The notes: generated by a model not told the origin, from the letters alone. Shown: positions 34,620 through 47,041, counted from the first letter of the stretch. The stretch is DNA of 64,000 nt from Pseudopyrenochaeta lycopersici (GCA_003313425.1 NHZP01000073.1:124001-188000), one strand, 5' to 3'. Numbers and translations: made by a program.

Positions 34620-35452
34620 CACAGAAGGCCTTTCGTACGGGTTGGACAGGAGTATGGACGAGGGCTTCCGGTTCGAGCGCGAGAAGCAGTAGATACCGAG
34701 CCAGAGTAGCATAAGCAACAAGCATTGCAGAATATAGGACGAGAATACCTATTATCTTAATTAGCAAAAGCATAATCGCAATTTGTCGGGAAGGCAGCCT
34801 GCTACATACCCCAATCCCAATCACATCCGCATCCGCATATGGGAGAGATGCATAGCCACCAGTACAGAGTTGACTAACATATTCACTGCCGAACATGGTT
34901 CGGAGCATGCACTTGGATTTCTTGATGCTTTGCATGTCTGCGTCAGACACTCTGTCACCACATTCGTCACATTCGCCAAGGCATATGCCGTCCTACGGCA
35001 GCAGTGGTGTCCTCGCCCAGAGAGCCCTGCCTAGCGAAACCAGATATCGCGGGCACGTTCACACACGTGCGAAAGCGTTGGATGGGCGCCTGGCCGTTGC
35101 CAGTAGATGCCTCGTCCTGAATTTCTGAACTGTACAAGATTGTCGGTTTTTGACATTCCGAAATGCAATCACCGTTATTGCATCCAAGTTTGAAGGTAGG
35201 TCCGCTAACGTTAAAGTTCTGCCGGCATGTGGGCGTCGTCTGATCGTTGATGTAGCAACATCGCACGTCTGAGAATGTTTCGCCGATGTTGTCGCAGAAG
35301 AGGGCGTTTGAGAAAGACTCCGAGTTGAACATTGCTGCGTAAGCTGGGAGCTTGAAGTGGTGGATCACCGAAGCCGGTATCAGGGAATGGAAGTGGGAAG
35401 ACCATCCGACGAGGAATTGAATAAAGAATAGGCCGTGAACAAAATGATTCAC
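34620..35452 (-). pseudogene. Cys-rich ectodomain membrane protein, frame-broken
   Basis: The minus strand starts MNHFVHGLFFIQFLVGW (possible signal peptide), followed by FCDNIGETFSDVRCCY, CNNGDCISECQKPTIL and RFRTCVNVPAISGFARQG. Near 34967 the readable frame shifts to NVVTECLTQTCKASRNPSAC, then again to YASLPYADADVIGIG. After a GTATGT...TTAAG intron come helix residues LVLYSAMLVAYATLARYLLL. The order (secreted Cys-rich ectodomain, then ADxxGIGV leading into transmembrane helices) matches a fungal membrane family that I know by pattern but cannot name. At least two frameshifts make a functional product unlikely. Confidence 0.45.
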
Positions 35453-35839
35453 TCATAGGAACATGCGTCAGCCCGCATTTATGACCCAGCATTTCAAAGG
35501 ACGATGATATAAGAGAGATGCTACCTTTATCCATGTGCTACTCTGTTGCGATTCCTATTGGCACACCCGGCGCAGATCCGTAGATCTTTATAGCTATACT
35601 CAGACCCGGGGCTGTGTGCTTTTATGTGGTGGGGAAGGGACTACGGGATTGGATACGGGCTGCAGCTGCAGAACATCATGACGTAGCAGGTGCTGACGGT
35701 GTTGCAGACATTCAGACCACGAAAGCCGGTCACTGCTGCGGTCTTCTTGCAATGGATAAAATCGAGTCAATAATCATTTCTAACCCTGATGGCAACCTCG
35801 CAGGTGTAGTGAGGAGGCCATAGGACAGCAGCAAGAAAT

Positions 35840-36045
35840 CAGCGATTGAAAGAAAGCATGTCGCAAGAGGACGCATTCTGAAAGAGAAAGAAAAACCCCT
35901 CGCTTCACGTCCGCAGTAGACAGCGGAAGAGCAGAAAACTTTTGAGACACTGAAGGAGGTCTTCATCTCTGAACCAGTACTAGCACAGTTCCAAACAGAC
36001 CGCGACACAGTAATGGAGTGCGACTCGAAGAACTGGACGGCCTGA
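35840..36045 (+). pseudogene. Ty3/gypsy reverse transcriptase - RNase H junction relic
   Basis: The plus strand reads TAEEQKTFETLKEVFISEPV and then LAQFQTDRDTVMECDSKNWT, the connection between reverse transcriptase and RNase H of gypsy elements. A TAG just before TAEEQ replaces the tryptophan usual in this position. The remainder of the element is missing. Confidence 0.7.
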
Positions 36046-36297
36046 TCTCGAGCTCGGACAGCGAATTAGACGAGGCCTGTGCTGGAGAGGACGCCTTGCA
36101 TCACCAGCCCTCGAAAATGGGAACCGTTATAAGGGCTCCGAAACAGGTGGTCCAAGGTTCGTTTGCACTAGTTTAACTCCCATACTGGCCCAATCTTCGG
36201 TAACACAGTGATGGCCTCTCAACAGCAATCACAGCTACCAGCATGCGCAAAGGCAGGAAGAGCTGCAAACAACAACTACCAGAAACTGTCCAACCCT

Positions 36298-36575
36298 TCC
36301 CAACTGCATGGATGATGCTGCTGAGGCTAGGAATGACCCCATTGCGAGGCGAGAGAGTAATGTTGACTCGTTGAAAAGACGTGGCTTTTCGTTTCTGTTC
36401 TTTTTCAACGGTATGAAAGCAACGCAGAGTCTGTATGTCGTACGGCATCGACGGAGCGATATCTGGTGCTGTAACCGGCAGTAAATAGGTGCGTTGCCCA
36501 GATTGCCCAAGGAGGGAACTGCAAAATGCGCAATACTCGAGCGAGTTAATCACAAAACAGTCAGCTGGAATGGGA
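36298..36575 (-). pseudogene. Fragment of the seven-TM gene, internal exons
   Basis: About 275 bp match 4570-4846 at high identity and in the same orientation. They cover part of exon 3, intron 2 and exon 2 of the seven-TM gene. The 5' splice site of intron 2 has become GC. Flanks differ from the other copies. Confidence 0.75.
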
Positions 36576-36599
36576 TCTCCAATAGCATGTTCCTTCGCA

Positions 36600-37130
36600 A
36601 AGGGCAAATGTGAGCTTTAACTACAACTCTAACGCATCGCCTCGGAATGAAGCTGCACGGATATGACTATCACATACAGTCATCTGATCACGAAGCTTAG
36701 CAATGTAGGCAATGCCTCCAGCTATTTCAGCTCAAGTTTTTCCATCTAGTGAAGAGCAATCCAACAGTAACCTAACAGAATCACATGCAGAAGCTGTCAC
36801 TGTCTCATTTTTAGCGGACTTGCACATGCCGTGAAAGTATTTATCATTGCGGTTGTCCATCTTGGAACATTACTGGAGAAAAATACGGGTTTCTTGTGGC
36901 TCCAGTATACGTTGGTCTCAACCTTCATTTCCATTGGAACTCCAGTGTAAGCGCGGCAGGTTCAGGGAATCCCTTGTGGACAAGTAATGGCGCGATCATA
37001 AAACTTTCCAGCTCCTCATCCTTTATCGCCTACGTCACAAGCCTGCCTTCGCACCTGTGGCTGTATATTTGATCGGCAACTTTCACGGTCTCGTCTTCCA
37101 CGAAAAATAATCATTTAATTCGTCTTTATT
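36600..37130. other. No gene recognised
   Basis: Probably 5' flank of the RNase III-like gene. No distinct element seen. Confidence 0.4.
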
Positions 37131-37133
37131 ACG

Positions 37134-37637
37134 ATGATCAATATGACTGGGCATCCGGTAGAAACCATCCTTCAATATCAATTTATAAATCGCGACTTGC
37201 TCAGCGAAGCATTACTTGCCGCAGGAGCATCGGTTTCGAACAAAGACGTACAAGGTGACGCAAAGGGAAACAAACGTCTCGCTCTTCTTGGAGACTCTGT
37301 CTTACAGGAGGCTGTTCTCGAGCCCTGGTATAGCTCTGGAGAAAGCACTGGTAAATGCAGACGACTGAACATTTGTTGGAAGGGACTGACCTTGCCAGAG
37401 GAGGGCTCGAACAAGGTAAAGAAGCTGTGTAGGAATAAGAAGTTGAGCCAAGTAGCTCAAGAAAGCGGCTTGGTGAAATACATCGACAAAAACCCGTGCC
37501 AGAAAGGCCAGGTACCACAAGAGATTGCTGCGTCGACAGTAGAAGCGCTGGTAGGAGCAGTTTATCTGGACTGTGGAAAGAACATGACAATGGTAAAAGA
37601 GGTTCTTGAAGCTATCAGCCTTTTCCGGGACAGTTAA
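37134..37637 (+). CDS. RNase III-like protein with substituted catalytic residues
   Basis: A single exon of 167 codons. It has the fold signature of RNase III: NKRLALLGDSVLQEAVLEPW near residues 45-64, then GLVKYIDKNPCQKGQVPQE and STVEALVGAVYLDCGKN. In canonical enzymes the first block carries Glu and Asp (ERLEFLGDS) and the second has Asp and Glu (DTVEALIGA). Here the first Glu is Lys, the second-block Asp is Ser, and the first-block Asp and the second-block Glu remain, so metal binding is probably lost or altered. There is no dsRNA-binding domain. ATG choice: MINMTG at 37134; the second Met is possible. It may be a dsRNA-binding or structural relative rather than a nuclease. Confidence 0.7.
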   Translation: MINMTGHPVETILQYQFINRDLLSEALLAAGASVSNKDVQGDAKGNKRLALLGDSVLQEAVLEPWYSSGESTGKCRRLNICWKGLTLPEEGSNKVKKLCRNKKLSQVAQESGLVKYIDKNPCQKGQVPQEIAASTVEALVGAVYLDCGKNMTMVKEVLEAISLFRDS

Positions 37638-37639
37638 GG

Positions 37640-39046
37640 AGGGATTGAGATCATTGCAAATGAGAATGGGGAGAAAGTTCAACCTAATTGTGATGAGTAA
37701 CAAGATTACGTCAACCAATGATGCAATGATAGCGTAGCATCCTAGCTTGGTCTTTTCTTACCACACAGCATTAGGCAAAGAGGTTCTTGCAACCCTAGAC
37801 TATGCGACGAATCGTCAGATCAGCTGTATAGACGTTGAAATGCAAGACTGATTTGGTGTGGCGTTGTGGATTCGAAGCACTCGATTGAGGTTAGCGCCTC
37901 CACAATGACTTTCAGCGAATCAGTTCCCTGTACGCTAGCTGCGAGTAATGCATATCTATTTCTCGAAGATATGATTTCACCTTTCCGAACCGCATCTTTG
38001 GGTCCAAAGGAACCCCTGCACATGACTCTCAGATAACTTCAGGAAGGGTAAAAGCCAAACCCTGAATTTCCCCTTCTACATTGCTTACACCTTGCTTGAA
38101 GGGCTTCCATTGGTTGACTCGGGCCACACAATGTGCAGTGCCCGTACAATGGGTTACGATGGTAAAGCATAAGGTTAGTGAACTCGCCTCAGTCTCGCAA
38201 TCTGCGAACGATTTGTGCAACGGCGAATATGAAGACCTGACTGCGTACGCCGAGATATCTGAAACAAGTCGTGCGCTCGCAGCACGAGTGTCTGTTGTCA
38301 TTTGGTATATTAGAGACGATTACTTCTCAGACAAACCTCTGATAGATGTAGGATTGTGATAGTGAATAAGCTAATAATTAAGGAACATCCGTATCATCAG
38401 CTGAATGTGTGAGTAATTTGATCAGCATAGCTACCCCGCACATTTGCAGAACTGATGATGGAACCCCACTGTCATTGGTAGATTCCGAGCAGGACGAAAG
38501 TGCGCTACAACCCAGAATGACTGCTACCCTCCCTGGAAGTTAGTGCTTGGATGACTTTCAATAGTACCTGATCACCCTAAGTACAAGTCGAAGCTATTTC
38601 GAGCGGGGTAACCTAGGATAGATGATGTGAGTGGTCGAACCATAAAGGGTGGTGTATGCACTACCATAGATCCTTGAGTTACCCCACCATCAGTCATACG
38701 CTTTTGGCCTCTCTCAAGCTTTCTAATGAATTATCCACGTTATTTCTATATGTGCTGTATACCTGCCGATAAGTGATGGCGGCAGAGCAGTTTACGGCAA
38801 ACTTTCAAGTTTGGAACCTGAAAAACATCCCCCTTAGATGATTACCCAACAGTTCATAATACAATAGCCTGGGATCGGGCTTCTAGCACGCCCAAGCGGC
38901 ATATTGTTTCCAGAATAGACCCAAGATTCTTTGGTCAGTGATATGGACGAAGTACGTAGCTAGGCTCTCGACATGTCAGTGCGTTTCAAAAGGACTGCTA
39001 ACTGCACTAGTTTTTTTTTGAAACTGCAAACCAATCTACGGTGGAG
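37640..39046. other. 1.4-kb interval without a gene
   Basis: Short frames on both strands (37820-38023, 38029-38301, 38081-38359) without domains. Nothing supported. Confidence 0.4.
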
Positions 39047-39892
39047 ATGAGCGATTCTCTAGGACCTGATCCAGACGGGGATGTTGTGTTGAAATGTCAA
39101 GATCAAGACACCGATACTACCATGTCGTTTCGGGTCTCTAGTAAAGTCCTCCGGCTTGCATCGCCTGTTTTTGATGGCATGTTGAGTCCTTGCTTTCGAG
39201 AAGGGCAAGGTCTGCTTCAAGGCGAATGTCCAGTAATCGTGCTCGAAGATGACGACGCTCCAATGATGAGCCTCATTCTCAAAGTCCTCCACTATAAGGC
39301 CGGCGTCCAAGATCACACCATGGATGCTGAGCGACTGGCACGTCTTGCGATTCATTCCGATAAGTATGACTGCACCAGGGCATTAGGACCATGGATATCA
39401 ATTTGGTTCAAGAACCTGGAGAGTATGGGCCAACCTGCTATAGAGTTTGGGTTTAAGCTTCTCGCTGCTTATCTGTTCAACGACTCGGAGATGTTCAGAA
39501 AGATATCAAAGATGGCCTTAGAGGAATTAATCCCTAACTTTCCCGTGGTGTGGGAAGAAGAAGAAACGTTAGCACTGCTGCCTACTAGTATATCTAGTAA
39601 GTCAAGACATAACGATATCAATTGCGATTCAAGCTAACATTCTCTAGATGCCATGAATATCCGCATCAAGCGAATGCTTCGCGAGCTAGAAGCGGAGCTC
39701 CAGCGCGTGGAACTACTGTTATGCCAGTCTTCCAAATGCTACGATACGTCGCAGCTCTTCTGCGTAGAGTGTGGGAGGACCCTTCCTGGACAAGCAAAGA
39801 AGTGTCATCCGTGCCAGAACACTGAGTTACCTGTGAAATACTGCACAAGCGAGGCCAGGATTGCCGAGTATTTTGCAGTACTACGGAAGTAG
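39047..39892 (+). CDS. BTB/POZ domain protein with C-terminal Cys pairs
   Basis: Exons 39047-39596 and 39648-39892, joined across a 51-nt intron with GTAAGT and CTAG ends; 264 residues. The start is the ATG of MSDSLGPDPDGD. The BTB fold begins DGDVVLKC and includes FRVSSKVLRLASPVFDGML, then the usual RLARLAIHSDKYDC helix block. Family members are substrate adaptors or of unknown role in filamentous fungi, where short BTB proteins are common. The second exon has a helix (RMLRELEAELQRVELLL) and a possible zinc ribbon FCVECGRTLPGQAKKCHPC. It sits alone between two empty intervals. Confidence 0.75.
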
Positions 39893-42800
39893 AGTTATGG
39901 CCGACAGCTATACCGTTTCGATTGTGTTCCGTTTCAGACACTACATTTCGATTTGCCAGTGCTAAGACAGACCTCAAGCATAGCTGCACAGCTGGTACTT
40001 ACTGTCCGCTACTGGTAAATCTGAACTCATTATCGGCAAGAACTAACCAAATCAAGAAGAAGATAAATGGCCTTTGTTTGCGTTGTATCAGAGAGGACGA
40101 TGAATGGGAAGAAAGCAAGAACTGTGCCCATAAATAGCTAAAGAAGTATTCATTGATAGAATCCAAAACACACGTAGCATAAAGGAGTTAGAGGGAATAC
40201 GCAATGCACTAGTTAGCACATGTGAGTCGCAGCTCGGTAGCGTAAACTTTGTGCAGATGACCTTTTTCGGCCTGGAGTGAGCGTGAGAAAACGCAACATG
40301 TCAAGCTTTGCAGCGTCGTATGCCGAAATGTGGGAGGCAAGTCGAGAATGTAGTGTAGTTTTGTGAGATTGTTTCCTATATGTTCTTCTATCACTTTATC
40401 GTTTCTTTGATTCTCTTAAGATGTCGCAATTGGAGGAGGCGTGGCTTCTGCATAGTTCCTACTAAACTACTTAGAAAGGCAGGCGAAAAGGAGTAGCGAA
40501 AGCTAACGAGGAACGAAGGAGGAGCCTTGGGGGACACTTCGTTCCAAGAAAACTGACTTGATCCGTTCCGTATGGAGAGGTGTGGATGCGAGGGCCCAAT
40601 TTAGAAGCTGACGCCTTTATTTACGGCAATTTGATATGGCGCTAAAGGGAGCAAGTAACCGCGGATTGCTTCGATTGCTGAAAAGTTGTGGGAAGCGTGC
40701 ATTGTCAGAGCTGCGACTCCGAAATCTACTCCACAAGCAGTCGCTTCCGCTCACGTTAATGCTTCTACCCAGAAGAACTTGATATGGATCACCGCAACGG
40801 CATAATGGGACGAAAATTGATTCATATGTGAGTAACCTGGTTAATCGAGTACATGTCATTGGGCCATCTACAAGCTTTGGAAAGACATGCCAATCGACCT
40901 TGAGTCCAAGTTCGCACTCAAAGGTGGCCAAAGCTGACTGGTCGGATCACCCAGCCTATTATTATGACAATAAGGAGCAGAGGTCGCATGTGCAGGAAAC
41001 ATACATGTTGCGCTGTCCTTTATGTGCATCAAATCGTAGGTGTCTCCAACCAACTGTGGAACCAAAGAGTGCGAGTTTTCCCCCGGCTGAGACTGCTTGC
41101 TTAGTCCTCGAGCGACACCGAGCACTCTCTTGTTGTCGAGCCAGTCGTGGTCCTGCGCTTCTCCAACTCTTTGAGGCGGTCCCTACGGTCCTGCTTATAC
41201 ACGCATGTCGAGTCACTCATCTCACAAGCAGAGCATCTTTTCTTGTCGCCTGTACACTTGATTTCTATGGCAATATTAGCTCGGCCACCGCAACAATGAC
41301 GCCAGTGCTGTGTAGGAAGTATGTGACCTTACTTCGTTTGCGACAATTCATACACTAGTCGAAACTATCAATATCGTAAGCGTATCTGCTCGGAATGATC
41401 AGAACCTACAGCTTTGCTCGTTCGAGAACTCCCAGAAACGTTCTGCATAAACGGTAGTTTTTCTTGCCTCGGAATTAAAATGCGTCCGCGAAAGACATCA
41501 GGGTGCGCAAGGTCTTCCTGGGTGGTCGTATGGTCCATACTCATTGTCCTTTATTGCTAGATGCAAAGCCTATAGAATTTATGAAGAATTTCGAAGATAC
41601 GAATTTCTGTAATCAGCAGTGTACGCATTTAGAGTAGTGGCAGGTAGTGACCTATATAATTAGCACGGAACCGATTGCATTCGAACCAATAAGTAGCGAT
41701 ACCGCTTAGTTTTCAACCCCACTTAGCACTCGTACCATTTGGCATTCGCACCACATCGAGACCAAACACTGGGCATTCCACCACTTGGCAAGCCACAATC
41801 AACACGGGAGGTCTGGCAGATCTCTATCCGAACAAGCATTTCATTCAGTAACGCTGCCGTCGGCAATCAAATTCATGTACGAGCGCCCTTTGCCCTTCCT
41901 CCAGAGTTCCAATCACCTTCCAAATCGAGTGGCGTGATTACTATCCCAGTAGTGACACCAGAGAGGTGTGCAGAAGCTACAGCAACCGGACCCAGACTAC
42001 GTCCGGTGCCTCTGACTTGCATCAGCTATGGTCGTAATGGCAGCCCGTACGTGCTTACGACCTATCTGCAGCAAGGACTTGCAGACAGCGAACCATGTCC
42101 TCTTTCACAGGAACTTTCTCTGGGGGGCTTAGAGGGGAAGAGGCCAATGGAGCTGCCTCACGGATATCCGATTGCGCATGCCTCTGTTTTGGAGGCAATG
42201 TGATGACTAGGTGGTACAGCACAGGCGCAACCAAAGAATGGAGACACAGCGATTGCTGACCGTCGACCATGACCAAAGGTAGATCTTTGTAGAAGGGGAA
42301 TGTTCGTTGGGATGGATTAACAAACTAAGGGGAATGCTCGTTGGGATGAATTAACAACTAAGCGTAAAGAAGATCGTATAGTTTCTTTCTTCACGCGAGT
42401 CACCTTTTGAGCCGAATGTGAGAAGGACATGGCGAGAGATCCAATTTATAAACATTGACACGGGACAAATGACTTCATTTGATACTTACCACTTGGCACA
42501 AGGAAAGCCCCACCAATCGGAATGATACAAGATCTGCTCATATAGAGACGTTAATGAGGCCAGTTGATTGGCACGATGCTGTGGAGACGCTCGAAACGAC
42601 CTCAGGCGTATGCGCCAGACGGCCTATATTCGCAAATGAGGCAGTTTCAAAGTCTACAAGCTCGTACCACAATAGTTCCCAAGATTTTCCGCTTCACAAA
42701 GCTGATCAATCTTTGAAATGCTTACAAATTTCTACGGCATTACGACTACGGAATGGTACGACCTAAAATTAGCAGATGAGCTGGTTGGAGCGAGCCCCTC

Positions 42801-43944
42801 TTACCAAAAAGAACGAAAGTATATCAACCCCAGGACAGATATTCTATAATAGTACAGCGAACAAGTGCGATGGAGATTTATGACTCTCTCAATTTGCGAG
42901 AGAAGAGCTTGATTGTTAGCGCCAGAGCCAAGTGACAAGCTGATATTACTTTACATCATGCTACAAAAGCTGCTCACATCGCCTTGCTTCGCGGCTCGAT
43001 CCTTCAAGGGAGGGGGAGGCGTTCGTCCTAAGGCCATGATACAGGCCGATTCAGCACTAGACTTATTTATAGAGCAGCTCTTTATGGCCTTTTGCAAAGT
43101 CCTTTCTGGCAACCGAGCGCTTGCAAATATAATGGGACTCTTTCATCACGCCGGTGGAACTTTCCATAAGGAAACTTTAACCTCCTCATGTTCTTATGCA
43201 ACGGCTGAGGGACCCTAGTATAGTCCGCATATGATGAATAATTGTACGTTGGTACTTCTTCATCATCCTGTGAAAGACGATGCGGCAAGAGCTTTGCCTG
43301 AATGGAGCCGATGTACTCAATCTCAGCGGAGGCAAGGAGGGCCAAGAAGGCTTTCCCACGGAAGATAAACTGTCAAACATCAGTAACGCTTCTACGACAA
43401 CATCAAATCATATCTCATCATCTTCCATCTTATCTCGAGCATAGTCCAGAAGCGATTCGTCGACAATAGAGCTCTGGTCCATGTTAGAAATGGCGTTGCC
43501 GAGATTGGTCACCTACTAAGACAAGGGAGCGCATCTTGAACCGAATGACTTCACAAGAAATGTGATGGTGCAAAATCAACAGTCTGAGAAGAATAGATAC
43601 AAAGAGCAAGTTCAGGCAAATGTTTTGGTCTTTGCGAAAGAACCCGAAATGGCCGCAGGGCAAAGCCCAAAATCCATCAGATTCTATATATAGACACCTA
43701 CTACGCTGACGAGGAGCCCGAAATAGCTCTTCTGAAAGTCACAAATCTGGCCGTCGCCACCAGAGCATCTAATTATAGGAACCATCAATACAGTCTGGCT
43801 GTGCCGATTTCACAATGCGTTTGACGAGATAGCCATTCGACATCAGGCGGATGGAGCACATCGTATACGACAACGATCGCACCGTGACGATGTTTTATTC
43901 AAAATGCAATTTCCTCTGCTCTCTTCCTTGAGATCTCATCCCCT
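39893..43944. other. 4-kb interval without a supported gene
   Basis: Frames up to 176 codons exist (40828-41358, 41739-42203) but lack domains, ATG support or splice logic. No repeat, TE core or RNA gene was recognised. This may be decayed sequence. Confidence 0.4.
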
Positions 43945-44388
43945 TTACTGATGTTGACCTAACCAAATTCGATGGGTGTGTAAAATCCTTTGCCTCTTTA
44001 GCTCACGGATACGGTCGAAGGAACCGAAGTAGGACTCGAGTTCTCCGGATGCCTTAGAAGATAACCCACGTGTTACAATGCTCTCTAGCACCGAAGAAGT
44101 AATAAATCGACAGGAGGATGTGTCTTTTTTGGAGGGGGGAATGCGCATAGTCGGTGGGCTTGGCTCTGGATGCGACCTGGTGAAACACCTTTCGACTCCG
44201 CTTGAACAGCTATAGGCCGTGAAGTTGATGGGAGGAGGAAGGTAGAATACAAGAGGGGGCGTTTTTCGCGAGCCTTTCGTGTTCTTGATATCGGCTAAAC
44301 AGCATGTGCTAGAGCAATACACGCCCTGATCGATCTGCCTCTCGCAGATTAGACAGAAACTTGGGAACCCGTCAATTTCTAAAGTCAT
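43945..44388 (-). CDS. Ecl1-family zinc-binding protein
   Basis: The ATG at 44388 gives MTLEIDGFPSFCLICERQID and 147 residues. The motif FCLICERQ...VYCSSTCCLADI matches the Ecl1/2/3 life-span factor signature C-x2-C...Y-C-S-x3-C. The rest is Ser-rich with SGELESYFGSFDRI near the end. Members are small nuclear zinc proteins linked to stationary-phase survival. The frame is open further upstream to 44589, but the upstream residues look non-homologous, so I use the internal Met. Confidence 0.65.
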   Translation of the reverse strand: MTLEIDGFPSFCLICERQIDQGVYCSSTCCLADIKNTKGSRKTPPLVFYLPPPINFTAYSCSSGVERCFTRSHPEPSPPTMRIPPSKKDTSSCRFITSSVLESIVTRGLSSKASGELESYFGSFDRIRELKRQRILHTHRIWLGQHQ

Positions 44389-46777
44389 ACTGGAAGAGTC
44401 GAATGAGAAGTTACAAATATTCCTAACGTGAAAGATGGGACAAATGTATGGAGCCCCAGATGAGGATGACATTATTTCAAATTTCGGATGAGGGCCATCT
44501 TGGGCTGAGAGCAGAACAATATATGCAACAATCTTGGTATCAGATTCGTGACGATAGAGTCCTAAGACCCAGACGGCAGTATTGGCCAATAAACAGTAAA
44601 GCTGAGCAGGTAGTGATCATGCAGGTGGCAGGCGGCAGACGGCAAAGTGGCTGAATTGAACTTTTGCGTGGGCCTCATGACTGCAATGTATCCTGCTTTG
44701 GTGGACTTTTTCGTTGTAAAGGTTGGTTAAGTCCCGCCACTCACTCCTATCTGCGCCGCTGATTTGATGCTTTAAACAATACGGTTTGATGAAAGAGGAG
44801 CGATCTGTAAGCTAACCTATATACGTCGATGCACTAGGAACCGCGAGGGATCGGAATTGCTCATGGCACGAAAAACCTGATATCCGAAGATTAGATTTCT
44901 GTTAGCGTTAAGGTGGCTTGAACACTAAATCGCGAGACAGCGAAGACAAGTCTCTCTATGACGAACCATTCGCGATGAATTTTCATCAAGTATCACTGAA
45001 AACTTCAGATTCGTTCACTGAAGAAACTAGAATTCCTCGAACGTAACCCGAACTTAGATGCTAAGATTGTGTTCTATGCGTTATGCGCTCCTCGGACGGA
45101 AAACTGAGATGCTACTCCCAACTTTCTTCCATACGATCAGAGCGGGAAGGAATTGGACAGCCTGATACGTTTTCGATGGGAACTAGCTTCACGCCACATC
45201 GTTCCTTCTGACATTTCCGTTCTCCCGCCAAACCCCAGACCCAGACCGAGAGCACATCACAGCCAAACGATGAAACGCTCTACAGCTGGATAGCGCTGGA
45301 GCGCAGGAGAAGATGATTTAGAAAGGTGAGAACGGTAGCGTTGTTTTACGTCGAAGATCTCGTTTCAAGTCCAATATAAATCGTGCATGGTGCCATTCCG
45401 CATTGTGATAAAGACGGTTTAGGGAATGGCAATAAGAAACAGCACAGAATTTATTAGATAAAAGTTGAAGGTTTAACTCCGATCTAAGCAGCGCCACCAC
45501 AGTGGCTGCCGTCCCGCACTCCATGTATGTCACCCCACCTCTGCTAATTCATGGGGAAAAAATAACAAAAAACTGACTTGTTAGCCGTACCCTCATGCAT
45601 CAAGTAGAAGTTTTCGGAACTCTTCTCCCGTTTCCTTTCCTCAAGTACCGTAAACTTTGCTGCACGGCTATCACTCCTGTTGGTGGCTTGGAAGCACAGG
45701 AGCTGCCTGTGATCGCCGCTCACCAAAGTCATCGATAGGCTCGGAAGAATCCTCCGGAGGGCGGAAATCCCCTTCGCCCCCAAAGCAAGCTCGGTCCCCT
45801 ATTTTCCGCCACCCCTACTTCCCGGCCATCCAGCCAAAATACAACCAACGACTTCTCAGAGAGAGCAAGAAAGAGCCTATTCCGCGTCGCACAACGCAGA
45901 CAGAATTTGTGTAATGGAAACCACGAGCTTCTAAGAATCGCACGGAGGCGGAACAATCCGCCTATGGATTCCCCCGTAATTGTATAGAGTTTGACTTGAT
46001 GGAAGAAATAAGCTTGAGATTGTCAACAGTACATGTTTCGGAGCTTTCCGAAGCTCCCAAAGTTTGGGCATATTTATCAGTAAGCTCGCCGATAGACCTT
46101 AGCGACCAACGGTTTGCGTTTCCACTCGTCCATAAGGGAAGAAAATTGCATTCGCGGGAACCAGTCTAATGCAGGTTGTCACAAGCTAAAGATCTAGAAC
46201 TGGTATACAAAGACCCATGATCCTCTCTTCTCGCCAATGACGAGCTTTGATCATAGATTCAGCCTTCACGAGCCAGGTCGACACTTTCAACTATTAGGGA
46301 CTACACAAATCCTCGAAGACTTATCATAATTATTATTAGCTAGGTCGTGGTTCCTTGCGCAAATACCATCTTAGCCCTAAAATCACACCACTTTGATAAC
46401 CTAGTCTACAAATCTGGCTAGAACGGGAACAGTTACTAAGTTAGGTAACTTTAGGTTTGCATGGCGTGTGTCATGCAATCAGGCGTACCGTTCGAAATGA
46501 AGGACCTATCGTTTCGCTTGACTATGATTTGATCATCTTAATAATTGCAGCGATTGAAGGACGCATGGCTCGCTCCGACCTGCTCTTGTGCCTTGACTGA
46601 TCATTCTGGTGTAGATATATGCATCCATACCACCATTTGATCTTCATTCCATCGGATTATCTATTCAAAGAAGGCGTAAGTGATTAGGGGAATAGAGGTC
46701 TATGCGATATTTATCTCTCACTCTAACCATCTGTAGACACGGTCGGGATTTGCTGGGTTCAAATTGCCACTAAAGAA
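44389..46777. other. 2.4-kb interval without a supported gene
   Basis: Contains the 5' flank of the Ecl1-type gene. An inverted pair GGCGGAACAATCCGCC lies at about 45949-45964. Otherwise nothing recognised. Confidence 0.4.
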
Positions 46778-47041
46778 ATGGAGTGCCCGACTGGAGCAGC
46801 AAATGATGAGTTCTCAAGCAACGGGTTTTGCAGGGACATCCAAGGAATAATGGAGGAAATCAATCGTCTCCAACGAGACCTTGCTCATGCAGAGTCTGCG
46901 CTAAGCCAAGAGAAAATCTCGGGTTCTGTACGCAGTCAAGTTGAGTCACAGATTAGTGAAATTGGGGTAGAAATACAACATGTTCGGGAAGTGGTGTTCA
47001 ATTTAGGCGGTAAGAAGCGCAGAGAAGAAGTGTCCACCTAA
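46778..47041 (+). CDS. Small hypothetical coiled-coil protein
   Basis: An 87-codon frame from ATG 46778. Residues about 20-75 have heptad-like spacing (IMEEINRLQRDLAHAESAL, SQISEIGVEIQHVREVV), suggesting a coiled coil. No family recognised, no intron. It could be a chance frame. Confidence 0.3.
   Translation: MECPTGAANDEFSSNGFCRDIQGIMEEINRLQRDLAHAESALSQEKISGSVRSQVESQISEIGVEIQHVREVVFNLGGKKRREEVST

Noticed and set aside
35730..36008. 92-codon minus-strand frame opposite the gypsy relic
   Set aside because: It is the shadow of the plus-strand gypsy reverse transcriptase/RNase H piece and has no domain of its own.
40828..42203. Two plus-strand frames of 176 and 154 codons as genes
   Set aside because: No domain, no convincing ATG context or splice logic, and odd composition.
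44640..46780. A search for tRNA genes, origins or a giant-element captain gene
   Set aside because: No A/B-box pair or tyrosine-recombinase motif was found by eye here or elsewhere in the window.
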